IMG/VR virus record: IMGVR_UViG_3300035698_011264
Span: 1-21,686 of that record
Direction: 5' to 3' (one strand)
Length of the DNA: 21,686 bases
Source of the DNA: a virus
The stretch's first letter is position 1, and each line of letters opens with the position of its first letter. Position numbers and translations under genes: made by a program. Below the pieces are notes generated by a model. That model worked only from the letters and a program-made list of their open reading frames with translations, searched no databases and was not told the origin of the DNA. Below, in pieces: positions 13,269-21,344 of this stretch.

Positions 13269-13979
13269 ATGGCAAGAAAAAAAGCTAAAAAAGCCAAACC
13301 AAAGGCAAGAAAAAAGAAGGCAGTATCATCGGATGATAAGATATCGATTACCGCGGAGGATTTCAAGAAGGCGGTAGCAGAGGCATCCGCCAACGCGGTC
13401 GCTCTGTATAAAGCAGATCAATCGCCGCGTCCGGTAAAGGCGGATATGACCGACAACATCGCTTTTAAGACAAAGCTAATGTCAAAGAACAAGGATGAGC
13501 TCATCCAGCTTGGATCGGATGAGTTTAACGTTAGCATCGATGCTGTTCTTACCGAACAGGTCATCATCGACAATCTGCTTAAGCTTGACGCGGCCCGCAA
13601 AAGCGAGGCGATGAAAGAGAACGAAGAGTCTCTCGACAAGGCGTTAAGCGATACTGATCCTCCGATAAAGGTAAAGTTCTTCAATTTGCAGTCTCCTGAG
13701 GAAGTTATAAACTTCGCGTTTGCCGGGCCAAAGGGTATGCGGGGTCCTGTCAATAAGACGGGGCATAAGAAGTGTCCTCGATACAAATTGTATCCTGGAG
13801 AAATATACACTTTAGCGTTAAGCGTCAAGGAGCACCTTGAGAGCCTGACGTATACCCATTACAAATCGGTTATCGATGTCAAAACCGGGCAGCAAAGCGG
13901 CGTCGTGCCTTTGATCAAGCCAAAGTATATTTTGAATCCAGTCATTAGTAAAGAGCAATTGCTAAGCTTACAGAAATAG
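13269..13979 (+). CDS. Unknown protein with basic histone-like N-terminal tail
   Basis: AAGGGA at 13255-13260 precedes the ATG. The first 20 residues are almost only Lys, Ala, Arg and Pro (MARKKAKKAKPKARKKKA), very similar in style to the tail on TerS. Residues about 25-130 are mainly helical and acidic; residues about 140-236 are mixed, with 'VKFFNLQSPEEVINFAFAGPKGMRGP' and a Gly/Lys/Pro-rich stretch 'TGHKKCPRYKLYPGEIYTL'. No family recognised. Placed between capsid block and a very large beta protein, it may be a DNA-contacting inner virion or assembly protein. Confidence 0.6.
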   Translation: MARKKAKKAKPKARKKKAVSSDDKISITAEDFKKAVAEASANAVALYKADQSPRPVKADMTDNIAFKTKLMSKNKDELIQLGSDEFNVSIDAVLTEQVIIDNLLKLDAARKSEAMKENEESLDKALSDTDPPIKVKFFNLQSPEEVINFAFAGPKGMRGPVNKTGHKKCPRYKLYPGEIYTLALSVKEHLESLTYTHYKSVIDVKTGQQSGVVPLIKPKYILNPVISKEQLLSLQK

Positions 13980-14015
13980 GCCTGGCAACAACCTAACAGA
14001 TTTAGGAGCTCTAAA

Positions 14016-16436
14016 ATGGGTAGACGAATTATTGGCTTCGACGAGTGTAACTCATTCGTAGAAGTAACGGGCCTGATGCAGACATTGTTTGACAATCAGG
14101 CACAACTGGAAACAAAAATCGAATTTCTAGCAGGTGAAAATGAAAAGAACAAGGCCTATAACGAAGAGGTCGAAGAATTTAACGAAGGACTCGGCATAGA
14201 AAAACCAGCCGGCAGCAAGGGGACAACGCTTGTCAAGACGCTTTTGATGATTGTATTGGTCCTGTTAATGTTGATGTTTACGGTCCCTGCTTTGGGAGCT
14301 TATAGCACGACTGATATTAATATGGAGATCGCCTCTAACCCAGAGATCCTCGCTCAGTACCTTCGTGACGTATTCGCTAACCAGACATCGAGCACGTTTA
14401 CGTTCACTCCTGATAGCGAGCCCGGAAGCGCGGATATCGAGCAGGGCATGGTCTATTTCGACTCAAGCGCAAGCGGTCTTTATGTCAGTCTCGACGGAAC
14501 AAGTTTTTCCCCGATAGATACTGCAGGCGGTGTGAGCCTTGACAGCGCTTACGATTTTGGTAGCGCCGGTGGAGGCAGAACGATTAATGTTACTGATGGA
14601 ACAGTAGCCTTAACATCGACTGATGCGGCAAATAATGTGGTGCTTACTATAACTCAAGGCGATACCGCAAGTGCTGTAAGTGCTGCCATTATAAGCGCAG
14701 GGACAGGAGCATTGCTATCTTTTGACAGCAACGGTACAGGCGCGGATATCTCGGGATCTGATAGTTCATGGGCCGTAACAAAGGCCGGAGCGATATCGGT
14801 AACGTCTGGAACAACGTCGGGAGATTTCCTATTCACTGGAAACGCTGCCAATATAGAATACGATAACAGCAGCGATACACTGCACGTTCTGGATTCTGCG
14901 ATCTTAGGTATTGGCGGAGCAACCACGGCGGCGGGTGATTTCACCTGGTCGTTCGACGGTACCGACTTGAACCTTGAATCGGCAGCCGGCGACGATGTAT
15001 ACCGCATGGGCGAATCCAGCAACTTTGACTTTGTTATACACGGAGGCACAAACACGAATGAGGTCACTTTTGATACCGATGACTCAGCGCTTATCTGTAC
15101 TTTCGACGGGTTTGATCTGGTAATAAACGACGATGACATTATCAACTTTGGGGACAGCCTGGAGTTTGCGGCATACTATGACGAGACATCGACCGACAAC
15201 CTGATAATTGTAGCGTTGACCGCGAACGATGCTGTGCAGATTGGTGACGGGACAACCGGTACCGACTTTAAAGCTATGGGAGCGACCAGCGGTGATTTTG
15301 TATTATTCGATGCGTCGGCAAACGAGCTATTCTTTGAGGATTGCGATCTAAAGATCAACGAAGGTGCTCAGATAGAGTTTGCCGATAGCGGAAATGCGAC
15401 CGACTGGACGGTCGATGTAGCGACCGGAGAAAAGCTGTTATTCACACCATCCGAGACAGACGATACCTCCGTATTCCAGATTGGTAACGCAACGTATACG
15501 GCTGATATACTGTTCTTCGGTAAGACAGCGAGTACGGTGACCTACGATTCTTCGGCAAATTTACAGACAAATGTTAACTATGACATTCTGCTTGACGATG
15601 CTTCAACTTTGATATTGGGTACAGGCTCCGACTGGTCGATGTACAGTGATACAGCCGATACGCTTGAGTTTGACCCCGGTGCTGCCGGCGATCAGTTTTA
15701 TATCGGTACCTCCAACACCGACGCGGCGGATGTGACATGGTTTTCTGACGTCAGCGGTGCAACCTTGACGCTTGACGAAGAGACTGGAACGGTTAACTTT
15801 GGTGCAAACGAGACCGGGCTTGATGTAATTTTCTTCGGTGCTACCGCAGCTAAGACAGCATGGTGGGATATGTCAGGCGATCAGTGGTACTTTGGCGTTG
15901 ACGCAACCGGTGTTGATGTGACATTCTATGGCGATACAACTTTGCACAATATGAAGTGGGACGAGAGTGCTAACGTACTTTCCTTTGACGGTGATCTCGC
16001 TATGTTGGAATTCCGTGGCGCTACTGTTGACGCCCACGAGACAACCATCGCTGTTATCGAACCTACCGCAAGCAATGTCCTTACCTTAGCCGATGACACA
16101 GGTGCTATTAGCTATATACCAACCGGATCTACTACTAAAGATGCTACGGATGCAGCTCTTCCTATAACCCATGCTGTTGTTATTGGAACAAGTGACGCAA
16201 CCTCCTCATGGTCATTGCCGGATGGAAATCCCGGCCAGGTGCTTACTCTTATTATCGGAACCGATGGCGGGGCTGCAACTGTAACCCCCGCCAGCACAAC
16301 CGGCGACGGATGGGCCACTATGGTCTTTACTAATGATGGTGAAGGTGCATCGTTTATGTTCGTAGATGCTACTGTTGGATGGACTGTGCTTGGTACTTTT
16401 GGTATCACGACCAATCCGTTGATCACAGGAGAGTAG
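14016..16436 (+). CDS. Large beta-rich repeat protein with an internal signal-anchor
   Basis: AGGAG at 14004-14008 supports the ATG. The 806 residues fall into three parts. Residues 1-70 are charged with a coiled coil. Residues 72-95 (LVKTLLMIVLVLLMLMFTVPALGA) are a hydrophobic run ending in an AxA-like site, so it reads as an internal signal-anchor. Residues 96-806 are Asp/Thr/Ser/Gly-rich beta repeats with recurring words: FDGTDLNLE, FDGFDLVIND, ILFFGKTA, VIFFGATA, VTFYGDTT and DESANVLSFDG. The last 80 residues (SLPDGNPGQVLTLII...GWTVLGTFG) match a C-terminal domain I have seen in many environmental phage structural proteins. A virion fibre or host-surface protein is likely. An alternative start at the internal ATG (14247) lacks a ribosome binding site. 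Confidence 0.7.
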   Translation: MGRRIIGFDECNSFVEVTGLMQTLFDNQAQLETKIEFLAGENEKNKAYNEEVEEFNEGLGIEKPAGSKGTTLVKTLLMIVLVLLMLMFTVPALGAYSTTDINMEIASNPEILAQYLRDVFANQTSSTFTFTPDSEPGSADIEQGMVYFDSSASGLYVSLDGTSFSPIDTAGGVSLDSAYDFGSAGGGRTINVTDGTVALTSTDAANNVVLTITQGDTASAVSAAIISAGTGALLSFDSNGTGADISGSDSSWAVTKAGAISVTSGTTSGDFLFTGNAANIEYDNSSDTLHVLDSAILGIGGATTAAGDFTWSFDGTDLNLESAAGDDVYRMGESSNFDFVIHGGTNTNEVTFDTDDSALICTFDGFDLVINDDDIINFGDSLEFAAYYDETSTDNLIIVALTANDAVQIGDGTTGTDFKAMGATSGDFVLFDASANELFFEDCDLKINEGAQIEFADSGNATDWTVDVATGEKLLFTPSETDDTSVFQIGNATYTADILFFGKTASTVTYDSSANLQTNVNYDILLDDASTLILGTGSDWSMYSDTADTLEFDPGAAGDQFYIGTSNTDAADVTWFSDVSGATLTLDEETGTVNFGANETGLDVIFFGATAAKTAWWDMSGDQWYFGVDATGVDVTFYGDTTLHNMKWDESANVLSFDGDLAMLEFRGATVDAHETTIAVIEPTASNVLTLADDTGAISYIPTGSTTKDATDAALPITHAVVIGTSDATSSWSLPDGNPGQVLTLIIGTDGGAATVTPASTTGDGWATMVFTNDGEGASFMFVDATVGWTVLGTFGITTNPLITGE

Positions 16437-16450
16437 ATTTAATTTTAACG

Positions 16451-16472
16451 GGGCGGGGCTTTGGCCCCGCCC
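16451..16472 (+). terminator. G+C-rich hairpin after the large beta protein gene
   Basis: GGGCGGGGC (16451-16459) pairs perfectly with GCCCCGCCC (16464-16472) around TTTG. The following bases are ATTATTGG, not a T run, so it is a weak terminator in the + direction; it may instead stabilise or process the message. It lies only 15 bases before the next start. Confidence 0.5.
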
Positions 16473-16487
16473 ATTATTGGAGTTATT

Positions 16488-17522
16488 ATGGCAGCGGACG
16501 AATATCTAGGTAATCTTGAAGAGATAAGGGACGAGTTTCGGGAGCTTGTCGGGCTCAGCGAAACGACTGATATGTCGGATACCGTGGTCAATAAGCGGGT
16601 CAACGAATACTATGTAAACTACTTCCCGTCCGATGCGAAGATATTTAACTTTGATGGGGACTTTACACAGTTGACAGCAGCGACCGACGCCGGTGAGTAT
16701 GCCCTTGACGCGGCGTATACAAAGCTTATGTCACCAATGTTCATTGATAACGATATGGTTCAGTTCTTCCAGGACTATGATTACTTCATGGAGAGATATC
16801 AACTTTACGAGCAATACTCAACGGCTCCAACCCTGGCGATCGGGTCATCTGATCCTACACAGGTCAAGAACTCAGCTTTTACTTTCAAGGTTCAGGGGTA
16901 TGGATACGCGAAGGCGGCTGACGAGACATCTTTCGTTTCACTTGATACGGTACCTCAGAACAAGTATGGGGCGTTCTGCCTCAAGGTCGAAACCGATGGG
17001 ACGGTCACGATCTATAAGGCCGACGATAATTCGACAGGCTACGATTCGATAGCTTTAGCTATCGGGGACCTGCCCGATGCGGACAGTGATTCGGCGTTTA
17101 TGGGGTATGTAATTGTCAGGAGCACCGACGCAGGCGGGTTCATACCAGGTACGACTTTACTTTCAGCAGCGGAGGTCACAGACACATATACGGACGGTGA
17201 CCCGGCACACAGAGGGATCCCGACCGGCGCTTATGTCGGGAAAGGAAAACTAATCTTAGGCCCAAGCCCGGACGATGCTTATCAGTTCAGGTGTTCGGCA
17301 GAGATGACCCGACCATCGGCACTGGCCACCGACGCCGCACTTCCGGTAGACCCTCAAAAGAACTGGAGAATGATAGCCTACGGAGCGGCGGCTCTATACC
17401 TTGCCGTCCACGACCCGGAACGGCTTAGAGAGATGGCAACATTAGCGGAATATTTACAAGAGTCAATAAGCGACAAAAAACGATATCAAAACAGGGGACG
17501 TGTTTCGGAACCTAACTTTTAG
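16488..17522 (+). CDS. Head-tail adaptor-like protein with an inserted beta domain
   Basis: I chose the ATG at 16488, with GGAG at 16479-16482; an in-frame TTG at 16461 lies inside the hairpin. The 344 residues show helical ends like those of phage head-tail adaptors: 'LEEIRDEFRELVGL...VNKRVNEYYVNYFP' at the start, and 'TRPSALATDAALPVDPQKNWRMIAYGAAALYLAV...LAEYLQESISDKKRY' at the end. Between them, about residues 112-240, sits a beta region (AFTFKVQGYGYAKAADETSF..., 'AIGDLPDADSDSAFMGYVIV', 'FIPGTTLL') that resembles exposed domains of phage virion proteins. It would join the portal to the tail; the insertion is unusual for an adaptor. Confidence 0.65.
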   Translation: MAADEYLGNLEEIRDEFRELVGLSETTDMSDTVVNKRVNEYYVNYFPSDAKIFNFDGDFTQLTAATDAGEYALDAAYTKLMSPMFIDNDMVQFFQDYDYFMERYQLYEQYSTAPTLAIGSSDPTQVKNSAFTFKVQGYGYAKAADETSFVSLDTVPQNKYGAFCLKVETDGTVTIYKADDNSTGYDSIALAIGDLPDADSDSAFMGYVIVRSTDAGGFIPGTTLLSAAEVTDTYTDGDPAHRGIPTGAYVGKGKLILGPSPDDAYQFRCSAEMTRPSALATDAALPVDPQKNWRMIAYGAAALYLAVHDPERLREMATLAEYLQESISDKKRYQNRGRVSEPNF

Positions 17523-17539
17523 CGATTGGAGAGATCAAA

Positions 17540-17995
17540 ATGAAAAAACGTATTACGATTTTATTACTATGTTCTTTGCTTGTTTTATTAATGGGTGCAA
17601 ACAGCTCAACGTTAACAAGTGTCTCTGACCGGAGAGTACAGGAGCCGGACAATAAACCCACCTGGGAACAGGTGGTAACGTTTACGATCGAGGCGGACGG
17701 TGGGGTTACAGAGATTTCGCATACTGTATATGTTAACGGAAACCTGCGTGAGATGATCATCGAGGTTGGCGCCGCCGGCGGGATATCCGGTACGGCAAAC
17801 GTTGATTTTGACGATAACAGGGGTATCGAGTTTGACACAAACGCTACACTCGCAGAGGGCTCGGAAACGGTTGTATATATGAATCTCGGTGTTGGGAAGG
17901 TTGTTGACGACTTTATAATACGGCTAACCCCAAGCGACGATCCGACGACTGGAAGCGATGACTGGACTATAGTGGTCACCTGCAGGGGGGATTAG
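17540..17995 (+). CDS. Secreted small beta protein in the tail block (151 aa)
   Basis: GGAGA at 17528-17532 precedes the ATG. The N terminus MKKRITILLLCSLLVLLMGA is a clear Sec signal peptide with a likely cleavage site after LMGA. The mature part is acidic and beta-rich, with 'VVTFTIEADGGVTEISHTVYVNG', 'GISGTANVDFDDNRGIEF' and 'DDFIIRLTPSDDPTTGSDDWTIVVT'. The pattern suggests a single immunoglobulin- or jelly-roll-like domain. No family recognised. A signal peptide on a gene inside a virion operon is unusual; see the findings. Confidence 0.65.
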   Translation: MKKRITILLLCSLLVLLMGANSSTLTSVSDRRVQEPDNKPTWEQVVTFTIEADGGVTEISHTVYVNGNLREMIIEVGAAGGISGTANVDFDDNRGIEFDTNATLAEGSETVVYMNLGVGKVVDDFIIRLTPSDDPTTGSDDWTIVVTCRGD

Positions 17996-17999
17996 TCCA

Positions 18000-18263
18000 A
18001 TGACTAAGGGAATAAAATTAGACGTCAAGACTATCGGCTTGATCGTCACTTTGTTGTTAATAAGCGGCGGGGTTGTAACCACCTGGGCGGTTTCCAAGGA
18101 ACGTCAGAGGGTGCTATGTAAGAACCTCCGTGAGCTTAAGGTCGACGGGTGCGATAAATCCGATGTCAACCAGGACGACATTATCGTTCTGCAAACCGAT
18201 GTAAAACATATCCGCAAAACGGTCGACGAGATCAAGACAGCGGTAACAAAGGAGCGCCCATGA
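18000..18263 (+). CDS. Membrane-anchored coiled-coil protein (87 aa), XhlA- or spanin-like build
   Basis: GGGGGG lies just upstream of the ATG. Residues about 10-30 (TIGLIVTLLLISGGVVTTWAV) are one hydrophobic helix; residues 45-87 are a charged coiled coil with heptad Ile/Val/Leu (DDIIVLQTDVKHIRKTVDEIKTAV). Two cysteines (40 and 51) could form a disulfide. This build is shared by XhlA-type lysis helpers and by inner-membrane spanins; neither an endolysin nor an outer-membrane spanin is adjacent, so the lysis role is only a possibility. Its stop overlaps the next start (ATGA). Confidence 0.6.
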   Translation: MTKGIKLDVKTIGLIVTLLLISGGVVTTWAVSKERQRVLCKNLRELKVDGCDKSDVNQDDIIVLQTDVKHIRKTVDEIKTAVTKERP

Positions 18264-19363
18264 AGAAACTAATAGTCTTACTAATCATGTTTACGTTCCC
18301 ATGCTATGGCGCCTGGGATAACGATCTCCCAGCCGATTCAAGCGTTTGGAACGATGCAGCCGGATACATCAGAGACAATAACGATGCGTTAGAGGCAGAG
18401 CTTGGTGTCGATCTTAACGAGGCGCATCCATACTTTCAGGCAGCGGCACCGACGAAAAAGCCGGACGGGTCCACGGCTCTTGACGTTGACGATAATGGGC
18501 GGTTATGGGTTGACTCTGACGATAATACAATCTATATACTGACAGCGTTCGCAGGCCCGACCTGGACATCTACGGCGGCTGCGGACGCTGTAACCTCGTC
18601 AGATCCTACGTTTACTCTATCAAATACCGATGAGGAGGATTCCGATGGAGGCCGTCAATCACGGTTTATCGGCAAGGGTGAACAGTCTGGAGGCGAATCG
18701 ACGACGCTTGGGTATACGGAGTTTTCGCACGATGGGACCAGTGACGACGAAAAGGGAAAGTACAGGGTGGTTCTAAACAGCGGGTCAGAGTCTGATTCAC
18801 CGTCAAACGTTCCGATCGAATATAGTGCGGACGGCAAGATAATAGTATCAACCTCGCTATCCGTTCTCGACGAGGACGATCTAAGCTCTGACGGCGAGAA
18901 GGTTCTGGCTACTCAGCAAAGCATCAAGGCATACGCAGACGGTGTTAATAGCGTTTTTGCTCGGCTGTATGTTAACGCTTCAAACCAGGCAGTATCGTCG
19001 GCGAACGCAACCAAAGTCACTTTTGACGGTGAGAGTTTTGATTCTGGCACGATAGCAGGCAGCAACAAAATAACCCCGGCGGTCGAAGGATATTACATAG
19101 TAACCGCCGCGGCAGAGTATACGACGATAGCTTCGGGCAATAATTTTAGGCTGATGATCTATAAAAACGGCGCAGAAATTGCAAGACAAGACGGCAATAG
19201 CGATAGCACAGCCCGTACCTGGTCGCTATCTGTGTCGGACGTGGTTTATTTTGATTCTAATGACTATGTAGAGATCTATGTTCAATCAGCCGACTCATCG
19301 TACTCGGTTTCTAAGAACTCGCATAAAACGTTCTTGAGTGTTTGTAAAATAGCAGGAATCTAA
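18260..19363 (+). CDS. Fibre protein with Sec signal and C-terminal C1q-like domain
   Basis: The ATG overlaps the previous stop. Residues 1-17 (MKKLIVLLIMFTFPCYG) look like a Sec signal. Next comes 'WDNDLPADSSVWNDAAGYIRDNNDALEAEL', a segment typical of phage fibre N-terminal regions, then a Ser/Asp-rich shaft, then 'DDLSSDGEKVLATQQSIKAYADG', a motif often found before tail-fibre tips. Residues about 233-366 (ARLYVNASNQAVSS..., 'TPAVEGYYIVTAAAEYTTI', 'FRLMIYKNG', 'YVEIYVQSADSSYSV') match a C1q/TNF-like jelly roll, which trimerises and can bind receptors. A receptor-binding fibre is the most likely role; the signal peptide is the odd part. Confidence 0.72.
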   Translation: MKKLIVLLIMFTFPCYGAWDNDLPADSSVWNDAAGYIRDNNDALEAELGVDLNEAHPYFQAAAPTKKPDGSTALDVDDNGRLWVDSDDNTIYILTAFAGPTWTSTAAADAVTSSDPTFTLSNTDEEDSDGGRQSRFIGKGEQSGGESTTLGYTEFSHDGTSDDEKGKYRVVLNSGSESDSPSNVPIEYSADGKIIVSTSLSVLDEDDLSSDGEKVLATQQSIKAYADGVNSVFARLYVNASNQAVSSANATKVTFDGESFDSGTIAGSNKITPAVEGYYIVTAAAEYTTIASGNNFRLMIYKNGAEIARQDGNSDSTARTWSLSVSDVVYFDSNDYVEIYVQSADSSYSVSKNSHKTFLSVCKIAGI

Positions 19364-21009
19364 TGTCAGCTTATAAACCATTTTTAATATCGAATTTTGC
19401 GATTGGAAAGAGCATTGGCGTAGAGCCGTGGCTCAGTCCTTGGGAGGCGTTCCCTACTCTTGTAAACATAAACGTCAATAAGGGCGTAATCGAAAAGAGG
19501 CATGGGTTTAGCCTATTCGCTCAGATGAAGCATGGATCTGTCGCTCAGACGGCCACGTCAATAACCGGGATCCACTCATACTTAAAAAAGGGGATGCCGT
19601 CATTACTGATAAACGATACTACCCGGTGCAATCTTTACAACGCGGTCGACGGTACGATGACAGACATATCGAGTGACCTTACAACTCCGGCTGATATTTT
19701 CACAGGTGCGGCCTCCGACTTTTTCCACTTTGTCGACTGGCAGGGTGTTGGGTATATGACAAACAATAAGGATCAGATACACCAGTTCTCGGGCCGGGGT
19801 AACGCGGTTGTCCCATTCAATATACAGGTAAACGATGACCCAAAAGCAAACCACATCGATACTTGTCAGTTTATATTTACTATTGATGACCGCATGGTTT
19901 TATTAGGTACGACCGAGTTTGGGACATGGTACCCAAACAGGCTTCGGTATGGAGGCGTTTTACAAACAGACTTTACAGTCGCCGGCGGAGGCACCGACGA
20001 TGCAGAGACCGAGCAGCGGATATCGGCAGCCGGCCGCATTGGAAAAACCGTATACGCTTTCTTCGAGGGTACCGACGGTGGATCGTTGTGGAGGATCAGA
20101 CGTACCGGAGATACGACGATCCCGTTAGAATGGGAGCGGGTCACTGAGACAGAGGGGTCAAGATCGCCACACTCTGCGGTAGAGTTTAACGATGGGATTG
20201 TAGTGATCGGGCTGTCAAACATTCTATTCTACGACCGGTTTAAGATAAAACGGCTGGAGATCCCGCATGGCCGGGACATCTTCACAGAGTTTAACGATAA
20301 CTATATAAGGAGTGTTGTCGGACACAACCAGAAGCAACGTGACCAGCGACACTTATTGTTTACGTTCGCTGATGCAGACTCATCGTCGATGGATAGGATA
20401 CTCGACTACAACGTTCTGGAACAAAATCTTACTATCCATAAGTCCAATCAGTCTTTCTTTATGAATGTGTTTGGAAGCTTCAACGGCCAAAAGGTACCAA
20501 GCATGACAGAGCTTGACGATGTTGTCGCGTCCGACGGTGCTCTGGTCAGCCAGATCACGGTAGATTCCAGGGCGGTGCTAGGCAGCCCGTCACCGTTTTC
20601 GCTTATCGGATGCAGAAACTCGAAGGTGTATAAATGGAACGATGGTGATTATGACGGAACCGACGACGATGATGGGAAGATCCCGATAGACCTATTGTCT
20701 GCACGACTTAACCCGTTCGTAAAGCAAGGTCGAAAAGCCGATTGCGGAAAGATCGGATTCCTGATCGATAACGATGCGGATGCTTCATTCTTGGCGTCGA
20801 TATATAAAAACACGCGGTCGACCGCGTATAAGACAAAAACAATCTCGGGCGATGGTCCGGACGATAAGGATAAGTTTTGGGTGTTCATTCACCCAGGCGG
20901 TGAGACGGGAGATTTTCATAGGATTGGGATCTCTCACGATGAAAGAAATAACCGACCGAGGATACACGCTATAATGCCATATTTCAGGCCGGGTGGAAGG
21001 TTGGTCTAA
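19363..21009 (+). CDS. Large tail protein, propeller-like (P22 gp10-like build)
   Basis: The ATG overlaps the upstream stop (TAATG). The 548-residue product begins with 'GVEPWLSPWEAFPTLVNINVNKGVIEKRHGF', a typical opening of phage propeller-type structural proteins in which each blade follows 'N--V-KG-IEKR-G'. Repeated short strands with Gly/Asp turns follow: 'ITGIHSYLKKG', 'FFHFVDWQGVGYMTN', 'FIFTIDDRMVLLGT', 'HSAVEFNDGIVVIG'. The build is like P22 gp10-type tail hub/stabilisation proteins, which plug the portal channel with the adaptor. I recognise a resemblance, not a proven homology. The C-terminal 130 residues contain a jelly-roll-like beta part ending 'RIGISHDERN'. Confidence 0.65.
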   Translation: MSAYKPFLISNFAIGKSIGVEPWLSPWEAFPTLVNINVNKGVIEKRHGFSLFAQMKHGSVAQTATSITGIHSYLKKGMPSLLINDTTRCNLYNAVDGTMTDISSDLTTPADIFTGAASDFFHFVDWQGVGYMTNNKDQIHQFSGRGNAVVPFNIQVNDDPKANHIDTCQFIFTIDDRMVLLGTTEFGTWYPNRLRYGGVLQTDFTVAGGGTDDAETEQRISAAGRIGKTVYAFFEGTDGGSLWRIRRTGDTTIPLEWERVTETEGSRSPHSAVEFNDGIVVIGLSNILFYDRFKIKRLEIPHGRDIFTEFNDNYIRSVVGHNQKQRDQRHLLFTFADADSSSMDRILDYNVLEQNLTIHKSNQSFFMNVFGSFNGQKVPSMTELDDVVASDGALVSQITVDSRAVLGSPSPFSLIGCRNSKVYKWNDGDYDGTDDDDGKIPIDLLSARLNPFVKQGRKADCGKIGFLIDNDADASFLASIYKNTRSTAYKTKTISGDGPDDKDKFWVFIHPGGETGDFHRIGISHDERNNRPRIHAIMPYFRPGGRLV

Positions 21010-21344
21010 TGTCGATTATCAAAATAGGCAAGGATATAGAGCTGCCTTACGACGAGATCGCTATCCTAAGCGGTGATCCGAAGCGGTTGGCGGACTATTT
21101 AAGAGAGCTTGTAAAAGTTAACGAGGAGTATTTAAAAGATATAGTATCGGCGACTAACCTTGGTATCGATCTTGTTAGCGGGGATGCTGTTTATTATGCG
21201 TTAAAAGATAAAGACGGGAACTACCCGGTGTATACTTGGAGAAGATTACAGGTTGGCGATAACCTTGAGGATCAGATATTAACAGGCGGAGATTCGACCT
21301 CCGGCACCTGGACAACAGTTTATACTAGAGAAAGACCAGAATAA
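21009..21344 (+). CDS. Small tail-block protein (111 aa)
   Basis: The ATG overlaps the previous stop (TAATG) and the gene's own TAA overlaps the next ATG. The first half is helical (DEIAILSGDPKRLADYLRELVKVNEEYLKDI); the second half is beta with 'GDAVYYALKDKDGNYPVYTWRRLQVGDNLEDQ', which looks like a small exposed domain. No family recognised. Its place between the propeller-like protein and a fibre-like gene suggests a tail or fibre-attachment protein. Confidence 0.6.
   Translation: MSIIKIGKDIELPYDEIAILSGDPKRLADYLRELVKVNEEYLKDIVSATNLGIDLVSGDAVYYALKDKDGNYPVYTWRRLQVGDNLEDQILTGGDSTSGTWTTVYTRERPE

Noticed and set aside
14654-15145. Long reverse-strand open frames across the 806-residue gene (also 16112-16426)
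   Set aside because: They lack ribosome binding sites, lie wholly antisense to a strong gene, and reflect the low stop density opposite Asp/Thr/Ser-rich codons.
14247-16436. Internal ATG as true start of the large beta protein (signal peptide at the N terminus)
   Set aside because: No ribosome binding site precedes 14247, while 14016 has AGGAG at seven bases. Kept as an alternative only.
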